45,173 nucleotides of DNA, taken from contig JAKBBG010000009.1 of NCBI GenBank assembly GCA_021826025.1, positions 1 to 45,173 of the forward strand. The letters run 5' to 3'. The translations under genes and the position numbers were made by a program. The DNA comes from Pseudomonadota bacterium (GTDB taxonomy: Bacteria > Pseudomonadota > Gammaproteobacteria > Burkholderiales > Ferrovaceae). Below are positions 33,891 to 44,023 of this stretch, in pieces (position 1 is the first letter of the stretch; each line of letters begins with the position of its first letter). The notes beneath the pieces were generated by a model, which saw only the letters and a list, made by a program, of their open reading frames with translations, searched no databases and was not told the DNA's origin.

Positions 33891-34831
33891 ATCTGGGCGC
33901 GTTCCTGCTCCGCAGGTTGTGGCAGATGGTTCCCACCTTGCTGGGCGTGGTGCTGCTCGTGTTCTTCCTGTTCAACTGGGTCGGAGGCGACCCGGCCTAC
34001 ATCCTGGCCGGAAAAATGGCCAATCCCGACGACATCGCCAACATCCGCCACCAGCTGGGCATCGACCGCCCCCTGTGGGAACAGCTGCTCATTTTCGTGC
34101 GCCAGATCGTGACCGCCGATTTCGGCAACAGCTGGGCCACGCAGGAGCCGGTGAGCGCGATTTTCAGGACCCGCCTCGAGCCATCGCTGGTCCTGCTCAT
34201 TCCCATGCTGCTGCTGGAAACGGCCGTGGCCGTGACGGTGGCGCTGGCGGTCGCCGCGTGCCGCGGCACCATTCTGGACCGCTCCCTGATGGCCGCGAGC
34301 ACGGTGGTGATGTCCATCAGCCTGCTGGTCTACATCATCCTCGGCCAGTACGTGTTCGCGTTCCTGCTGGGGTGGTTCCCGGTCAAGGGCTGGAGCGACG
34401 ACCTCTGGCGGAATTTGACCACTTATGCGGTGCTTCCCGTGCTGCTGGGACTGCTGGTCAGCATCGCGCCGTCCCTGCGCCTGTACCGGACGTTCATACT
34501 CGACGAAATCGGCCAGGATTACGTGCGCACGGCGCGCGCCAAAGGCCTTTCGGAAACCCGCATCCTCCTGGTGCATGTGCTGCGCAACGCGGCCATTCCC
34601 ATCGTCACGAACGTGCTCATGGGCCTGCCCGCGCTGCTCACCGGCGCTTTCCTGCTGGAGCGGTTTTTCGCGATACCGGGCATCGGGCGTGAAATCATCC
34701 TGGCCGTGGAACGCAGCGATTTCCCCATCATCAAGGCGGCCACCGTGTACGTGGCCATGGCCACCATGGCGGCGAACCTGCTGGGAGACCTCTTGTACCA
34801 CTGGCTGGATCCGCGCGTGCACCTGGAATGA
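33887..34831 (+). CDS. Peptide ABC transporter permease (YejB-like)
   Basis: This 314-residue inner-membrane permease of the DppB/OppB class has about six membrane helices. The N-terminus is LRRLWQMVPTLLGVVLLVFF, followed by RHQLGIDRPLWEQLLIFV and the GNSW segment typical of this class. The EAA coupling loop is DYVRTARAKGLSETRILLVH, followed by RNAAIPIVTNVLMGLPALLT. The ATG at 33887 overlaps the stop of the binding-protein gene and its stop overlaps the next permease. The order matches yejA-yejB-yejE-yejF. Confidence 0.94.
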   Translation: MNLGAFLLRRLWQMVPTLLGVVLLVFFLFNWVGGDPAYILAGKMANPDDIANIRHQLGIDRPLWEQLLIFVRQIVTADFGNSWATQEPVSAIFRTRLEPSLVLLIPMLLLETAVAVTVALAVAACRGTILDRSLMAASTVVMSISLLVYIILGQYVFAFLLGWFPVKGWSDDLWRNLTTYAVLPVLLGLLVSIAPSLRLYRTFILDEIGQDYVRTARAKGLSETRILLVHVLRNAAIPIVTNVLMGLPALLTGAFLLERFFAIPGIGREIILAVERSDFPIIKAATVYVAMATMAANLLGDLLYHWLDPRVHLE

Positions 34832-35865
34832 ACGTGACGGACGCCAATCCTTCTCCCGGACTGTGGACGCTGGCCTGGCGCCGCTTGCGGCGCGACCGGG
34901 TCGGCATGGCCTCGCTTGCCGTGGTGGTGTTTTACCTCTGCGTGGTCTGCCTTGCGGCTGCCGGCTGGATCGCGCCCGACTGGACCCGGGAAGTGGGCGT
35001 CAATTACGCCCCTCCCGTGTTCCTTCCCGGCGACCAGGACGAAACGGCCGTGCCGCTGCAGCAAACGTCCGCCGTTGCCGCTCCCGTGGACCTGTACGGC
35101 CTGAAGGATCCCCTTGCCCGCGTGCTGGACGCCATCAGGGCGGCCCATCCCGAAGACCAGTCCCGGCCCGCCGAGGGGCGTCGGCTCACCCTGATTCTGG
35201 GCGGCGACAAATGGGGGCACGACATCCTCACGAAAGTGATCAAGGGCAGCGAAACGTCGATCCTGGTCGGCCTCATCGCGGCGCTGCTGGCCACGGCCCT
35301 GGGAACGGTGATGGGCGCGCTTGCCGGCTACTTCGGGCGCTGGGTGGACGATTTTTTCAACTGGCTCTATGGTGTGTTCACCGCCATCCCGTATTTGCTG
35401 CTGATTTTTGCCATCGCCGCCGTGCTGCAGCAGAAAGGGGTTTCCACCATCATCCTGATTCTCGGCCTGACCGGGTGGACCGGGGTGTTCCGGCTCGTGC
35501 GCGCCGAATATCTCAAGCACAAGAGCCGCGAATATGTGCTGGCGGCCGGCGCCATGGGCGCATCCCATGCGCGGCGCATGTTCATACACATCCTGCCCAA
35601 CACCAGCCACGTCCTGCTGGTGCAGCTGTCCCTCAACGTGGTGGGATTCATCAAATCGGAAGTGATCCTGAGCTTCCTGGGCTTTGGCGTTCCCGTGGAC
35701 GTCGTCTCCTGGGGCAGCATGCTGAACGAGGCCCAGAACGAGCTGATTCTCGGAAAGTGGTGGCAGCTGGCCGCGGCCGGAACCGCCATGGCGGTGCTGG
35801 TGACCGCATTCAGCCTGCTGACGGATGCCCTGCGCGACGCCCTCGACCCGAAGCTGAAATACTGA
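34828..35865 (+). CDS. Peptide ABC transporter permease (YejE-like)
   Basis: This 345-residue DppC/OppC-class permease has a membrane helix near residues 26-48 and then a large periplasmic loop (about 50-140) ending GGDKWGHDILTKVIKG. Further helices carry the EAA loop REYVLAAGAMGASHARRMFI and LNVVGFIKSEVILSFLGFGV. The extended loop between the first two helices is a YejE-like trait. It overlaps the YejB-like gene by four bases and is followed by the ATPase gene nine bases later. Confidence 0.94.
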   Translation: MNVTDANPSPGLWTLAWRRLRRDRVGMASLAVVVFYLCVVCLAAAGWIAPDWTREVGVNYAPPVFLPGDQDETAVPLQQTSAVAAPVDLYGLKDPLARVLDAIRAAHPEDQSRPAEGRRLTLILGGDKWGHDILTKVIKGSETSILVGLIAALLATALGTVMGALAGYFGRWVDDFFNWLYGVFTAIPYLLLIFAIAAVLQQKGVSTIILILGLTGWTGVFRLVRAEYLKHKSREYVLAAGAMGASHARRMFIHILPNTSHVLLVQLSLNVVGFIKSEVILSFLGFGVPVDVVSWGSMLNEAQNELILGKWWQLAAAGTAMAVLVTAFSLLTDALRDALDPKLKY

Positions 35866-35874
35866 GCCCATCCC

Positions 35875-37548
35875 ATGCTGCTTTCCGTACAGAATTTGCA
35901 GGTCAGTTTCCAGTCGGGGCAGGACGCTCCGCTCGAAGCCGTGCGGAACGTGAGTTTCGACCTGCCCGAACGAACCACCCTGGCGCTGGTCGGCGAGTCG
36001 GGCAGCGGCAAGTCCGTGACCGCGCTTTCGATCCTCGGCCTTCTGCCGCGCCAGGTGGCTCGCGTTGCTTCCCAAAGCCGGATCGTGTGGCAGGGACAGG
36101 ATCTGCTCCAGTGCGGGGAAGAGCGGCTGCGTGCCGTCCGCGGCAAGGAAATCGCGGTGATTTTCCAGGAACCCATGAGCTCGCTCAACCCGGTCTTTAC
36201 CGTGGGCCACCAGCTGACGGAAGGGCTGCGGCTGCACCTCGGGATGTCGTCCAGGCAGGCCCGCTCCAGGGCCCTGGAGCTCCTGTCCGAAGTGGGGATC
36301 CCGGAACCGGGCAGGCGGCTTGATGCCTATCCGCATCAGCTCTCCGGCGGCCAGCAGCAACGCGTCATGATCGCCATGGCGATCAGTTGCCAGCCCAAGC
36401 TGCTGATCGCCGACGAGCCCACCACGGCGCTCGACGTCACCATCCAGCGCCAGATCCTGGACTTGATGCGTGAATTGCAGCAGCGCCTGCGCATGTCGGT
36501 GCTTTTCATCACCCACGACCTCGCCCTCGTGAACGAGATCGCTTCGCAGGTGGTGGTGATGAAACAGGGGGAAGTGCGTGAGGCGGGGACGCGCGAAGAG
36601 GTGTTCGCCTCGCCGAAGGATCCTTACACCCAGGCGTTGCTGGCCTGCCGGCCGCCGCTTGAAGGGCGTCCGCTGCGCCTGCGCGTGATCGATGATTTTC
36701 TCGGCGGCACGCCGCTGCGCGCGCTGCCGGAACGGGAGCGCGGCCGCGCCCCTTCCGACGAAACGATCCTGGAAGCGAAAGGCCTGTGCAAGGATTTCCC
36801 CGTTCGCGAAGGGCTCTGGCGCAAGCGCCTGTTCCGTGCGGTCCAAGGGGTCTCGTTCCAGGCGGCGCGGGGCAAGACCGTGGGCATCGTGGGGGAGTCG
36901 GGCTCCGGAAAGACCACGCTGGGCCTCACCATCGCGGGGCTGCTTCAGCCGGACGCGGGAGAGATCCTGTTCGAAGGCGAAAGCCTGCGCACGTCGCGCG
37001 AGCGCGATCCCATGGCCTTGCGGCGACGCATCCAGATCGTGTTCCAGAACCCTTACGCCTCCCTCAATCCCCGCTTCACGGTCGGGCATATCCTGACGGA
37101 GCCCCTCCTGCTGCACGGCATCGGCCGCGGCGCGTCCGAGCGCGAAGCGCTTGCCCGACAGCTGCTGGAAAGGGTGGGGCTGCCCGCCAGCGCATACCTG
37201 CGCTACCCCCACGAGTTTTCGGGCGGCCAGCGCCAGCGCATCGCCATTGCCCGTTGCCTGACCGTGAAACCCCAGGTGCTCATTTGCGACGAGTCCGTGT
37301 CGGCGCTCGACGTTTCCGTGCAGGCGCAGGTGCTCAATCTGCTGCAGGACCTGCAGGACGAATTTCGCATGAGCTATCTGTTCATTTCCCACGATCTTGC
37401 GGTGGTCCGCTACATGTCCGACCAGGTGCTCGTGATGCATGACGGCGCGGTGGTGGAGTCCGGGGATGCGGACGCGGTATTTTCCGGGCCGCGGCACCCC
37501 TACACCCGGGAGCTGCTGGCGGCCATCCCCAGGGGCCGGGTGCGCTGA
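35875..37548 (+). CDS. Peptide ABC transporter ATPase with two fused domains (YejF-like)
   Basis: This 557-residue protein carries two complete ATP-binding domains. The first (about 1-260) has Walker [11 protein letters not shown], signature [14 protein letters not shown] and Walker [13 protein letters not shown]. The second (about 295-550) has [24 protein letters not shown] and [12 protein letters not shown]. Each domain has its own H-loop (FITHDLALV and FISHDLAVV). A fused pair replaces the separate DppD and DppF subunits. It completes a Yej-type importer. The gene converges on mltD, with 10 bp between stops and no hairpin visible. Confidence 0.95.
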   Translation: MLLSVQNLQVSFQSGQDAPLEAVRNVSFDLPERTTLALVGESGSGKSVTALSILGLLPRQVARVASQSRIVWQGQDLLQCGEERLRAVRGKEIAVIFQEPMSSLNPVFTVGHQLTEGLRLHLGMSSRQARSRALELLSEVGIPEPGRRLDAYPHQLSGGQQQRVMIAMAISCQPKLLIADEPTTALDVTIQRQILDLMRELQQRLRMSVLFITHDLALVNEIASQVVVMKQGEVREAGTREEVFASPKDPYTQALLACRPPLEGRPLRLRVIDDFLGGTPLRALPERERGRAPSDETILEAKGLCKDFPVREGLWRKRLFRAVQGVSFQAARGKTVGIVGESGSGKTTLGLTIAGLLQPDAGEILFEGESLRTSRERDPMALRRRIQIVFQNPYASLNPRFTVGHILTEPLLLHGIGRGASEREALARQLLERVGLPASAYLRYPHEFSGGQRQRIAIARCLTVKPQVLICDESVSALDVSVQAQVLNLLQDLQDEFRMSYLFISHDLAVVRYMSDQVLVMHDGAVVESGDADAVFSGPRHPYTRELLAAIPRGRVR

Positions 37549-37558
37549 CGGAGGGCGT

Positions 37559-38995
37559 TCAGGGGGACTTGTTGCGGGCGGTTTTCTTGGCGGCGTGATG
37601 GGCGGACTTGCGGGAATGATGCCCGGCGCCGCTTTTTCCCTGCGTGCCCTTGTGGGCGGACTTGGCACCATGCCGTGCCCGTTGCGGCGGGGCCGGGGCC
37701 GGAATTTCGGATTCCGGCTTTCCGTTGAGTTCCAAGGACGCCTTGGGGGTTCCCGGCTTGTCCGGGACCAGGATGACGCCCCCACCGGCGACCTTGCGGT
37801 TGCTGGCGATTCCGTTGATGCGCTTCAGTTCATCGCCCGTAAGCCCGAACTGGTTGGCGACTTTTTCCAGTGCTTCGCCCCGGCGCAGATGGTGCGTTTT
37901 CCATGACACGAGCTTGACGTTCGGATCTTCCAGCCGGGCGACGAACCGCTCGGCGACGCCGGCAGGCACCAGGATGGTTTTTTCCTTGTTGAAATCGAGG
38001 CTGATGACGGGCCGGTTGAACCCGGGGTTGAGCATCAGGAAATCGTCCACGCTCATTTCGGCGAACTGGGCGGCGAGCTTCGTGTCGAGCCGCTTGCGGG
38101 TGGTGACGGCCGAGAAATACGGTTCGTCGGGAATGGAAGCGAGCGTGAGGCCGTACTGTTCGGGATTGAGGACGATGGCCTTGGCTGCGAGCAGTTTGGG
38201 CACGTAGTTGCGGGTCTCATCCGGGAGCCGCAGGCTTTGATAGTCGGTCGGAAGCCCGCGCGCTTCGTTGTAGGCGATTTCCCGCCGGATCTTGCCTTCG
38301 CCGCAGTTGTAGCCCGCCAGCGCGAGTTCCCAGGATCCGAATTCGTCGTAGAGCTTCTGCAGGTAATCGAGGGCGCTGTTGGTGGCGGCGATCACGTCCT
38401 TGCGGCCGTCATACCACCAGTCCTGCCGGAGACCGAACACGCGGCCGGTGGAAGGAATGAATTGCCACATTCCGGAAGCCTGGCTGCGGGACAGCGCATG
38501 GGGGTTGAAGGCGCTTTCAACGATGGGCAACAGGGCGATTTCCATGGGCATGCCGCGCCGCTGGACTTCTTCCACGATGTAGTACAGGTATCGCCGGCTG
38601 CGGTCCACGGTGCGCTCCACATAGTCGGGGCGCGCGGCGAACCAGGCGATGTGGCGGCTGACGAGGCGGTCGTCGGGCAGGGGCTCCAGGGCGAAGCCGT
38701 CCCTGATCCGGTCCCACAAGTCGTACGGCTCCGTCGGTTCCGCGTCCTGGACGCTGAGTTCAGGCACGTACTGGGCTCCGGAAAGCACGCCGGACTGGAG
38801 CAGGGGCGCCTCGGGCAGCGCGCCGGGGGGGGCGGGCTGGGGACTGACCAGCGCGGCCTGGACAGGGTTTTCGGGAGGGGGGGCAGCTTCCTCCTCCTCG
38901 TCGGCCGCGGCCGGCATGGCAGCCGCCACCGCGAGCAGCGCAGCCATCCAGAGCAGGCGCGCCGGTCCCTGGTGCTTCAGAACGTGTTTTTCCAT
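37559..38995 (-). CDS. mltD: Membrane-bound lytic transglycosylase D with LysM domain
   Basis: This 478-residue exported protein has a signal peptide (about residues 1-31) and an acidic, Pro-rich linker. Its SLT lysozyme-like domain (about 145-265) contains catalytic Glu160 in [30 protein letters not shown] and AGYNCGEG. One LysM peptidoglycan-binding domain lies near 393-437 ([20 protein letters not shown]). A Lys/His/Ala-rich tail ends the protein. It cleaves the glycan strands of peptidoglycan. The signal peptide lacks an obvious lipobox, so it may not be a lipoprotein as E. coli MltD is. The ATG at 38995 overlaps the end of gloB by 19 bases. Confidence 0.93.
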   Translation of the reverse strand: MEKHVLKHQGPARLLWMAALLAVAAAMPAAADEEEEAAPPPENPVQAALVSPQPAPPGALPEAPLLQSGVLSGAQYVPELSVQDAEPTEPYDLWDRIRDGFALEPLPDDRLVSRHIAWFAARPDYVERTVDRSRRYLYYIVEEVQRRGMPMEIALLPIVESAFNPHALSRSQASGMWQFIPSTGRVFGLRQDWWYDGRKDVIAATNSALDYLQKLYDEFGSWELALAGYNCGEGKIRREIAYNEARGLPTDYQSLRLPDETRNYVPKLLAAKAIVLNPEQYGLTLASIPDEPYFSAVTTRKRLDTKLAAQFAEMSVDDFLMLNPGFNRPVISLDFNKEKTILVPAGVAERFVARLEDPNVKLVSWKTHHLRRGEALEKVANQFGLTGDELKRINGIASNRKVAGGGVILVPDKPGTPKASLELNGKPESEIPAPAPPQRARHGAKSAHKGTQGKSGAGHHSRKSAHHAAKKTARNKSP

Positions 38996-39756
38996 TGCCT
39001 CAGGGCGGCGAACACGGCGACGCGGTCGGTGGGCTGGGTTCCCGTTTGGGAAACCACGGCCCGGACCACCGAAGGCTCCCGGCAACGCAGGAACGGATTG
39101 GTCCTGAGCTCGAGCCCGATGGTGCTGGGCACCGTGGGCAGTCCGCGGCGCCGGGTTTCGGCAGCATCGGCGGCACGCTCCCGCAGCTGGAGGTTGTCAG
39201 GTTCGACCGCTTTTGCGAATGCGATGTTGGACAAGGTGTACTCGTGGGCACAGTAAACGGCAGTATTTTCGGGGAGTGCGGCGAGCTTGTCCAATGAAGC
39301 CGCCATTTGGTCCGGCGTTCCTTCGAAGAGGCGGCCGCAGCCGCAGGCGAACAGGGTATCGCCGCAAAAGAGCGCGCCATGGCCGAAGTAGGCGATATGG
39401 CCAGCCGTATGGCCGGGAACGTCCAGGATCCGGAAGGTGGCGTCCAGTTCGGGCAGGGCCACGGTCGCAGGTTCCCCGACGGGGCGGGTGACGCCGGCGA
39501 TGGCCTCGCTGCGCGGCCCGTAGACCGGCACCGGGCGGGATTGGGCTTGCAGCAATTCCTCGACGCCGCCCACATGGTCGCCATGGTGGTGGGTGATGAG
39601 GATGGCTGCCAGGGCGAGGCCGTTCTCCTTCAGGAAACGCTGTACCGGAAAGCCTTCCCCGGGGTCCACGACGGCGGCGTGCCGCCCATCGTGCAGGACC
39701 CAGATGTAATTGTCGTTGAAAGCGGGGACGCCGCTGACCTGAAAGCGTGCTGACAT
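38977..39756 (-). CDS. gloB: Hydroxyacylglutathione hydrolase (glyoxalase II)
   Basis: This 259-residue metallo-beta-lactamase-fold enzyme has the metal motif THHHGDH (residues 55-61). HTAGHIAYF and [15 protein letters not shown] supply further ligands, CAHEYTLSN is also present, and the C-terminal substrate domain is retained (RTNPFLRC). It hydrolyses S-D-lactoylglutathione to glutathione and D-lactate, the second step of methylglyoxal detoxification. It is divergent from the methyltransferase gene; the two possible start regions share a CATG at 39754-39757. The same gloB-yafS-rnhA-dnaQ neighbourhood occurs in E. coli. Confidence 0.96.
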   Translation of the reverse strand: MSARFQVSGVPAFNDNYIWVLHDGRHAAVVDPGEGFPVQRFLKENGLALAAILITHHHGDHVGGVEELLQAQSRPVPVYGPRSEAIAGVTRPVGEPATVALPELDATFRILDVPGHTAGHIAYFGHGALFCGDTLFACGCGRLFEGTPDQMAASLDKLAALPENTAVYCAHEYTLSNIAFAKAVEPDNLQLRERAADAAETRRRGLPTVPSTIGLELRTNPFLRCREPSVVRAVVSQTGTQPTDRVAVFAALRQWKNTF

Positions 39757-39784
39757 GGTTTGCTCTAACTGGACCGGATTGGTC

Positions 39785-39790
39785 TACAAT
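39785..39790 (+). promoter_or_regulatory. Candidate -10 element of the methyltransferase-rnhA-dnaQ operon
   Basis: TACAAT lies six bases before ATG 39797, which would put the transcript start at or next to the start codon. TTGCTC (39760-39765) could serve as -35, but the 19-bp spacer is long. A leaderless message is possible; see the findings. Confidence 0.35.
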
Positions 39791-39796
39791 TCTGGC

Positions 39797-40579
39797 ATGG
39801 CTAACGCAACCTTGCACGACTGGCTCGATACCCCGCTCGGGGCCTATGTCCTCGCGCAGGAGCAGCATGTGCTCGACGAGGCCGTGGCGAACATATTCGG
39901 TTTCAATGCGCTGCAGGTCTTCATGCCCGAACTGGACGCCCTGCGCACCAACCGGGTTCCCAACAAGATCACGGTGAGCGCCTGCGGGAATACCAGCCTG
40001 CGCGCCGACCCCGCCGCATTGCCCATCGCCACGCAAAGCATCGACCTTGCAGTCCTGCCCCACGCGCTGGAGTTTTCCCCGAACCCGCATGCCATCCTGC
40101 GTGAAATGGACCGGGTCATGATGCCGGAAGGGCGCCTCATCATCACGGGGTTCAACCCGCGCAGCCTCTGGGGCATGCGCCAGTTTTTCACCCGCAGGCA
40201 GGCCGGCTACCCCTGGTGCGGGGATTTCATTGCCCTCTCGCGCCTCAAGGACTGGCTGGCCCTGCTGGGGTTTGAAGTGAATGCCGGGCGCTTGTGGGCC
40301 TATGCGCCGCCGTTCACCACCGAACGCTGGCTGCGCCGTTTCCACTTCATGGAAGCGGCCGGGGACCGCTGGTGGGGGGTGGGGGGAGGCGTGTACATGC
40401 TGCAGGCGATCAAACGGGTTCACGGGGCCCGCCTCATCCTGCCGTGCTGGAACAAAACGCCGGCCGAAAAGGGGCTTGCCACGGCCGTGCGCAGCGCCGT
40501 CCGGCGAAGCGGGTATACGGAAAGGAAAGTGGTTCCCCTGATTCGCGGCCCCCGGCCACCGGAAGAAACGGCATCGTGA
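39797..40579 (+). CDS. Class I SAM-dependent methyltransferase-like protein (YafS position)
   Basis: This 260-residue protein has the late half of a class I methyltransferase: [20 protein letters not shown] (motif II/III region), then [20 protein letters not shown] and [13 protein letters not shown]. The glycine-rich SAM-binding motif I is degenerate; where E/D-x-G-x-G-x-G is expected the protein reads [16 protein letters not shown]. Its place between gloB and rnhA matches E. coli yafS. The substrate is unknown. The ATG at 39797 lacks a ribosome-binding site and lies just after a possible -10. An in-frame ATG at 39755 overlaps the gloB start. Its stop overlaps the rnhA GTG. Confidence 0.85.
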   Translation: MANATLHDWLDTPLGAYVLAQEQHVLDEAVANIFGFNALQVFMPELDALRTNRVPNKITVSACGNTSLRADPAALPIATQSIDLAVLPHALEFSPNPHAILREMDRVMMPEGRLIITGFNPRSLWGMRQFFTRRQAGYPWCGDFIALSRLKDWLALLGFEVNAGRLWAYAPPFTTERWLRRFHFMEAAGDRWWGVGGGVYMLQAIKRVHGARLILPCWNKTPAEKGLATAVRSAVRRSGYTERKVVPLIRGPRPPEETAS

Positions 40580-41028
40580 CCGGTGTTTCAGGGGAGCGTG
40601 TGGAGATCTACACGGACGGCGCCTGCAAGGGCAATCCGGGCCCGGGCGGCTGGGGCGCGCTGCTCGCCTACCAGGGAACCGAACGGGAACTGTGCGGCGG
40701 CGAGCCGCACACCACCAACAACCGCATGGAACTGACGGCGGTCATCGAAGCCCTGAAGGCGCTCAAACGGCCTTGTCACGTGGCGCTGTATACCGATTCG
40801 CAATATGTCCAGAAAGGCATCCTGGAGTGGATCAAGGGTTGGGAGCGCAACGGCTGGAAAACGGCCGCGCGCCAGCCGGTCAAAAACGCGGATTTGTGGA
40901 TGCGGCTGAATCAGGAAGCCGCGCGCCACCAGATTGCATGGCATTGGGTCAAAGGCCATGCCGGGCACCCGGGCAACGAACGGGCCGACCGGCTGGCCAA
41001 CCAGGGGATTGAACAGGTGGGTCGATGA
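40576..41028 (+). CDS. rnhA: Ribonuclease HI
   Basis: This 150-residue enzyme cleaves RNA in RNA-DNA hybrids. The metal-binding acidic residues are all present: Asp14 ([18 protein letters not shown]), Glu52 ([13 protein letters not shown]), Asp74 (LYTDSQYV) and Asp138 (GNERADRLA), with the assisting His128 in [11 protein letters not shown]. The start is taken as GTG 40576, which overlaps the upstream TGA (GTGA). A GTG at 40600 is possible but its ribosome-binding site is only three bases away. The gene overlaps dnaQ by four bases. Confidence 0.96.
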   Translation: MTGVSGERVEIYTDGACKGNPGPGGWGALLAYQGTERELCGGEPHTTNNRMELTAVIEALKALKRPCHVALYTDSQYVQKGILEWIKGWERNGWKTAARQPVKNADLWMRLNQEAARHQIAWHWVKGHAGHPGNERADRLANQGIEQVGR

Positions 41029-41726
41029 GGCAGGTGGTACTGGATACGGAGACGACCGGTCTCGAACCGGCCAAAGGGCACCGCGTGATCGAGATCGGCC
41101 TGGTGGAAATCGTGCACCGCCGGCGCACCGGCGCCCATTTCCACCGCTATCTCAATCCCGATCGGGACAGCGATCCCGGGGCGCTGCAAAAGCATGGCCT
41201 GACGACCGAATTTTTGTCGGACAAGCCCCGGTTTTCGGACGTGGCCGACCCCTTTCTGGCGTTCGTCGAGGGGGCGGAGCTCATCATCCACAACGCCGCC
41301 TTCGATCTCGGGTTTCTGGACCACGAGCTGCGACAGCTCGGCAAGGAGCCCCTGACCGGCCTGTGCCCCAAGGTCACGGATACCCTGGCCATGGCGCGGG
41401 AGTTGCATCCGGGCAAGCGCAACACCCTGGATGCCCTGTGCGAGCGCTATGGCGTCGACAATTCGCGCCGGACGTTTCACGGTGCGTTGCTCGACGCCGA
41501 ACTGCTGGGGGATGTTTACCTGGCCATGACCCGGGGCCAGGAAACCCTGCTGGTGGACTCTGCCCCGATGTCTGGAGAGGCTGCGAGGCAGACCCTTCAC
41601 CGTTCCGGAAAGCCCCTGGCGGTACGTTATGCCACCCTCGAGGAAATCGACAACCATCTCCAGCTGCTGGAAAAAATCGACGAGGCGAGCAAGGGCCGCT
41701 GCCTCTGGAAGCGCACCGCCTCCTAG
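41025..41726 (+). CDS. dnaQ: DNA polymerase III epsilon subunit (proofreading exonuclease)
   Basis: This 233-residue 3'-5' exonuclease is of the DEDDh type. Asp7 and Glu9 lie in [12 protein letters not shown], Asp94 in [14 protein letters not shown], and His152 and Asp157 in [10 protein letters not shown]. The catalytic set is complete. The C-terminal tail (after about 180) is the segment that contacts the polymerase alpha subunit. It edits mispaired bases during replication. The ATG overlaps the rnhA stop (ATGA). It converges on the DUF1841 gene, with three bases between stops. Confidence 0.97.
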   Translation: MRQVVLDTETTGLEPAKGHRVIEIGLVEIVHRRRTGAHFHRYLNPDRDSDPGALQKHGLTTEFLSDKPRFSDVADPFLAFVEGAELIIHNAAFDLGFLDHELRQLGKEPLTGLCPKVTDTLAMARELHPGKRNTLDALCERYGVDNSRRTFHGALLDAELLGDVYLAMTRGQETLLVDSAPMSGEAARQTLHRSGKPLAVRYATLEEIDNHLQLLEKIDEASKGRCLWKRTAS

Positions 41727-41729
41727 CGA

Positions 41730-42158
41730 TTACCGCCCGTCCCCGCGAACCAGCTGCAGGTAGCGCGCTCCATCCGGCGGCGTGCCGTGGCGCTGGGACT
41801 CCCAAACCACTTCCGCCAGGCATTCCAGCAACCGGTGCCGTGCCGCATGTTCGTCCCGCAGTTCCTGGCAGAGGCGCTCGTAGGCGGAACGGATTCCCGC
41901 AGGCTGGTCGATGGAAAGCTGCTCTTCCACCGCGAGGTGCAGCCCCAGATGCAAAAAGGGGTTGGTTTCCCCCTGTTCCGGGAACCACTCGCGCTCCAGG
42001 TAGCGTTCCGGCTGCGCGAGCAGTCCGTGATATTCCGGGTGATGGCTGATGATCTGCCAGGCCAGGCTTTCGAGCGGGGTCATGAGCACCTTGTCCTGCT
42101 CCTTGCGCCAGACGTCGAAAAAGAAGCGTCGCGCCTCTTCGCGGGAAGGGTTAAACAT
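41730..42158 (-). CDS. DUF1841 family protein
   Basis: This 142-residue protein begins [20 protein letters not shown] and contains LTPLE-like MTPLESLAWQIISHHPEYHG and then NPFLHLGLHLAVEEQLSIDQ, the defining blocks of DUF1841. The family is common in beta- and gammaproteobacteria and has no assigned function. The His-rich segments could bind metal, but this is not shown. The ATG at 42158 overlaps the end of nth by eight bases, so it is the last gene of the moeA-bpt-pyrD-ferredoxin-nth operon. Confidence 0.9.
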   Translation of the reverse strand: MFNPSREEARRFFFDVWRKEQDKVLMTPLESLAWQIISHHPEYHGLLAQPERYLEREWFPEQGETNPFLHLGLHLAVEEQLSIDQPAGIRSAYERLCQELRDEHAARHRLLECLAEVVWESQRHGTPPDGARYLQLVRGDGR

Positions 42159-42783
42159 GTTTCGCCCCGTACCCGCACAGGTCAAGCAGGATGCAGTGGC
42201 CGCAGTCGGGATTGCGGGCGCGGCAGACATAGCGGCCGTGCAGGATCAGCCAATGGTGCGCGTCTTTGCGAAATTCGGGCGGGACGGCCTTGAGCAGCTT
42301 GGTTTCCACCGCCAGCGGGGTGTTTCCGGGCGCCAGGCCGGTCCGGTTGGCGACCCTGAAAATATGGGTGTCCACCGCGATGGTCGCCTGTCCGAACGCC
42401 GTGTTCAGGACCACGTTGGCGGTCTTGCGCCCCACTCCGGGCAGGGATTCCAGCGCGTCGCGCCGGTCCGGGACCTGGCCGCCGAACTGTTCTTCCAGGA
42501 TGCGGGCCGTGGCCAGCACGTTGCGCGCCTTTGTCCGGTAAAGGCCGATGGTGCGGATGGCGGATTCGAAGCGTTCCTGGCCGAAGGCCAGGAGGTCCGC
42601 CGGCGTCTTGACGGACCTGAAGAGGGGGGCGGTGGCCAGGTTGACGCTTTTGTCGGTGGCCTGTGCCGACAGGATGACGGCCACCAGCAGCTGGAACGGG
42701 TTGGCGTAATGCAGTTCCGTCGTCGGATGGGGGGTTGCGGCCTGCAACCTGCGGAAAAGCTCGAAGCGGTCAGCCGGTTTCAT
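42151..42783 (-). CDS. nth: Endonuclease III (base-excision repair glycosylase/AP lyase)
   Basis: This 210-residue enzyme removes oxidised pyrimidines from DNA. The helix-hairpin-helix [12 protein letters not shown] carries the catalytic Lys120, and Asp138 lies in [11 protein letters not shown]. The [4Fe-4S] cluster loop has Cys187, 194, 197 and 203 with the exact C-x6-C-x2-C-x5-C spacing of E. coli Nth. The ATG at 42783 overlaps the stop of the ferredoxin gene (ATGA). Confidence 0.97.
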   Translation of the reverse strand: MKPADRFELFRRLQAATPHPTTELHYANPFQLLVAVILSAQATDKSVNLATAPLFRSVKTPADLLAFGQERFESAIRTIGLYRTKARNVLATARILEEQFGGQVPDRRDALESLPGVGRKTANVVLNTAFGQATIAVDTHIFRVANRTGLAPGNTPLAVETKLLKAVPPEFRKDAHHWLILHGRYVCRARNPDCGHCILLDLCGYGAKHV

Positions 42784-43016
42784 GCCGCGGCCAGGGCATT
42801 GGCCGGGACCAGCACGATGCAGTCGGTCGGACAGGGCGGCAGACAGCTTTCGCAGCCGGTGCAAAGGTCCTGCAGCACGGTGTGCGTGTGGCGCGACGCA
42901 CCCAGGATCGCGCCTTCGGGGCAGGCTTTGACGCAGCGGAAACAGCCGATGCAGTCGGATTCCCGGATCCATGCCACCTGGGTGCGGGTCGCGAGCGTCG
43001 GGCGGGGCGCGCTCAC
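42780..43016 (-). CDS. Small 2[4Fe-4S] ferredoxin, RnfB C-terminal-like
   Basis: This 78-residue protein holds two [4Fe-4S] motifs, [12 protein letters not shown] (starting at residue 22) and [12 protein letters not shown] (starting near 52), with [10 protein letters not shown] and [13 protein letters not shown] as in the ferredoxin part of RnfB. It lacks the RnfB membrane anchor and the first cluster domain, so it should be a soluble electron carrier. In betaproteobacteria an RnfB-like ferredoxin commonly sits next to nth. The start codon is GTG at 43016, overlapping the pyrD stop (GTGA). Its redox partner is unknown. Confidence 0.88.
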   Translation of the reverse strand: MSAPRPTLATRTQVAWIRESDCIGCFRCVKACPEGAILGASRHTHTVLQDLCTGCESCLPPCPTDCIVLVPANALAAA

Positions 43017-44023
43017 GCGATGGCCTCGAGAATTTCGTCGACCAGGGCAGGGCCCCGGAAAATCAGTCCGGTGTAAATCTGGATGAGGCTCGCACCGGCC
43101 TCCAGCATCGCCTTGGCGCGGGCCCCGGAGGTGATGCCGCCCACCCCGATGATCGGGAGCGCGCCGTCCAGGGCGTGGGCCAGGGTGCGCACCACGGCCA
43201 GGGCCGCTTCATGCAGCGGGGCGCCGCTCAGTCCGCCGGTTTCGGAGGCCAGCGGGTGGCCCGCGACGGTGTCGCGGCCGACCGTGGTGTTGGTGGCGAT
43301 GACGGCGTCCATGCGGTGGGCGAGCAGCCGGCGCGCGATGGCCTCCACCTGCGCGGTCGTGAGGTCGGGCGCGATTTTGAGGGCGATCGGGACGTAGCGC
43401 CCCGTGCTGTCCGCCAGCGCCTGCTGGGTTGCCTTGAGGGCCGCGAGCAGGCGGTCGAGCGCGTCGTCGCCCTGCAGTTCGCGGAGGTTGGCCGTGTTGG
43501 GGGAGGAGATGTTGACGGTGACGTAATGGGCGTGCGGCGCCACGCGCCGCAGGGCGAGCACGTAGTCGTCCACGGCCCGCTCCAGGGGGGTGTCGAAATT
43601 CTTGCCGATGTTGATTCCGAGGATGCCGCGGTACCCGGAACGCGCCACCTGCTGCAGCAGGTAGTCCACCCCGTTGTTGTTGAAGCCCAGCCGGTTGATG
43701 ACGCCTTCCACTTCGGGGAGGCGGAACACGCGGGGCTTGGGGTTGCCGAGCTGCGGCCGGGGGGTCACCGTGCCGACTTCCACGAAACCGACGCCCAGGG
43801 CGCCCAGGCCGTCCAGGTATTCGGCATTCTTGTCCATACCCGCGGCGATGCCGAGCGGGTTGGGGAAGGACAGTCCCATGACGGTACGGGGCCGCACCGT
43901 TCGGGGGGCGCCGGGCTTGACGAGGCCGCAGCGGGCTGCGCCGGTGAGGGCCTGCAGCGACAGGGCATGGGCGCGTTCGGGGTCCACCTGAAACAGCAGG
44001 TTGCGTGCGAGGGAATAGAGCAT
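43013..44023 (-). CDS. pyrD: Dihydroorotate dehydrogenase (quinone), class 2
   Basis: This 336-residue membrane-associated flavoprotein oxidises dihydroorotate with quinone as acceptor. Class 2 features are the amphipathic N-terminal helix region ([20 protein letters not shown]), [29 protein letters not shown], the catalytic Ser in [14 protein letters not shown], and [20 protein letters not shown] near the end. The ATG at 44023 overlaps the bpt stop (TGATG). The extension to 44185 lies within bpt and is not used. Confidence 0.96.
   Translation of the reverse strand: MLYSLARNLLFQVDPERAHALSLQALTGAARCGLVKPGAPRTVRPRTVMGLSFPNPLGIAAGMDKNAEYLDGLGALGVGFVEVGTVTPRPQLGNPKPRVFRLPEVEGVINRLGFNNNGVDYLLQQVARSGYRGILGINIGKNFDTPLERAVDDYVLALRRVAPHAHYVTVNISSPNTANLRELQGDDALDRLLAALKATQQALADSTGRYVPIALKIAPDLTTAQVEAIARRLLAHRMDAVIATNTTVGRDTVAGHPLASETGGLSGAPLHEAALAVVRTLAHALDGALPIIGVGGITSGARAKAMLEAGASLIQIYTGLIFRGPALVDEILEAIA

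Noticed and set aside
34519-37785. 1088-codon open frame on the minus strand
   Set aside because: It spans the end of one permease gene, a second permease gene and the ATPase gene on the opposite strand, all with clear family motifs. Its translation is low-complexity His/Arg/Gly-rich with no domain.
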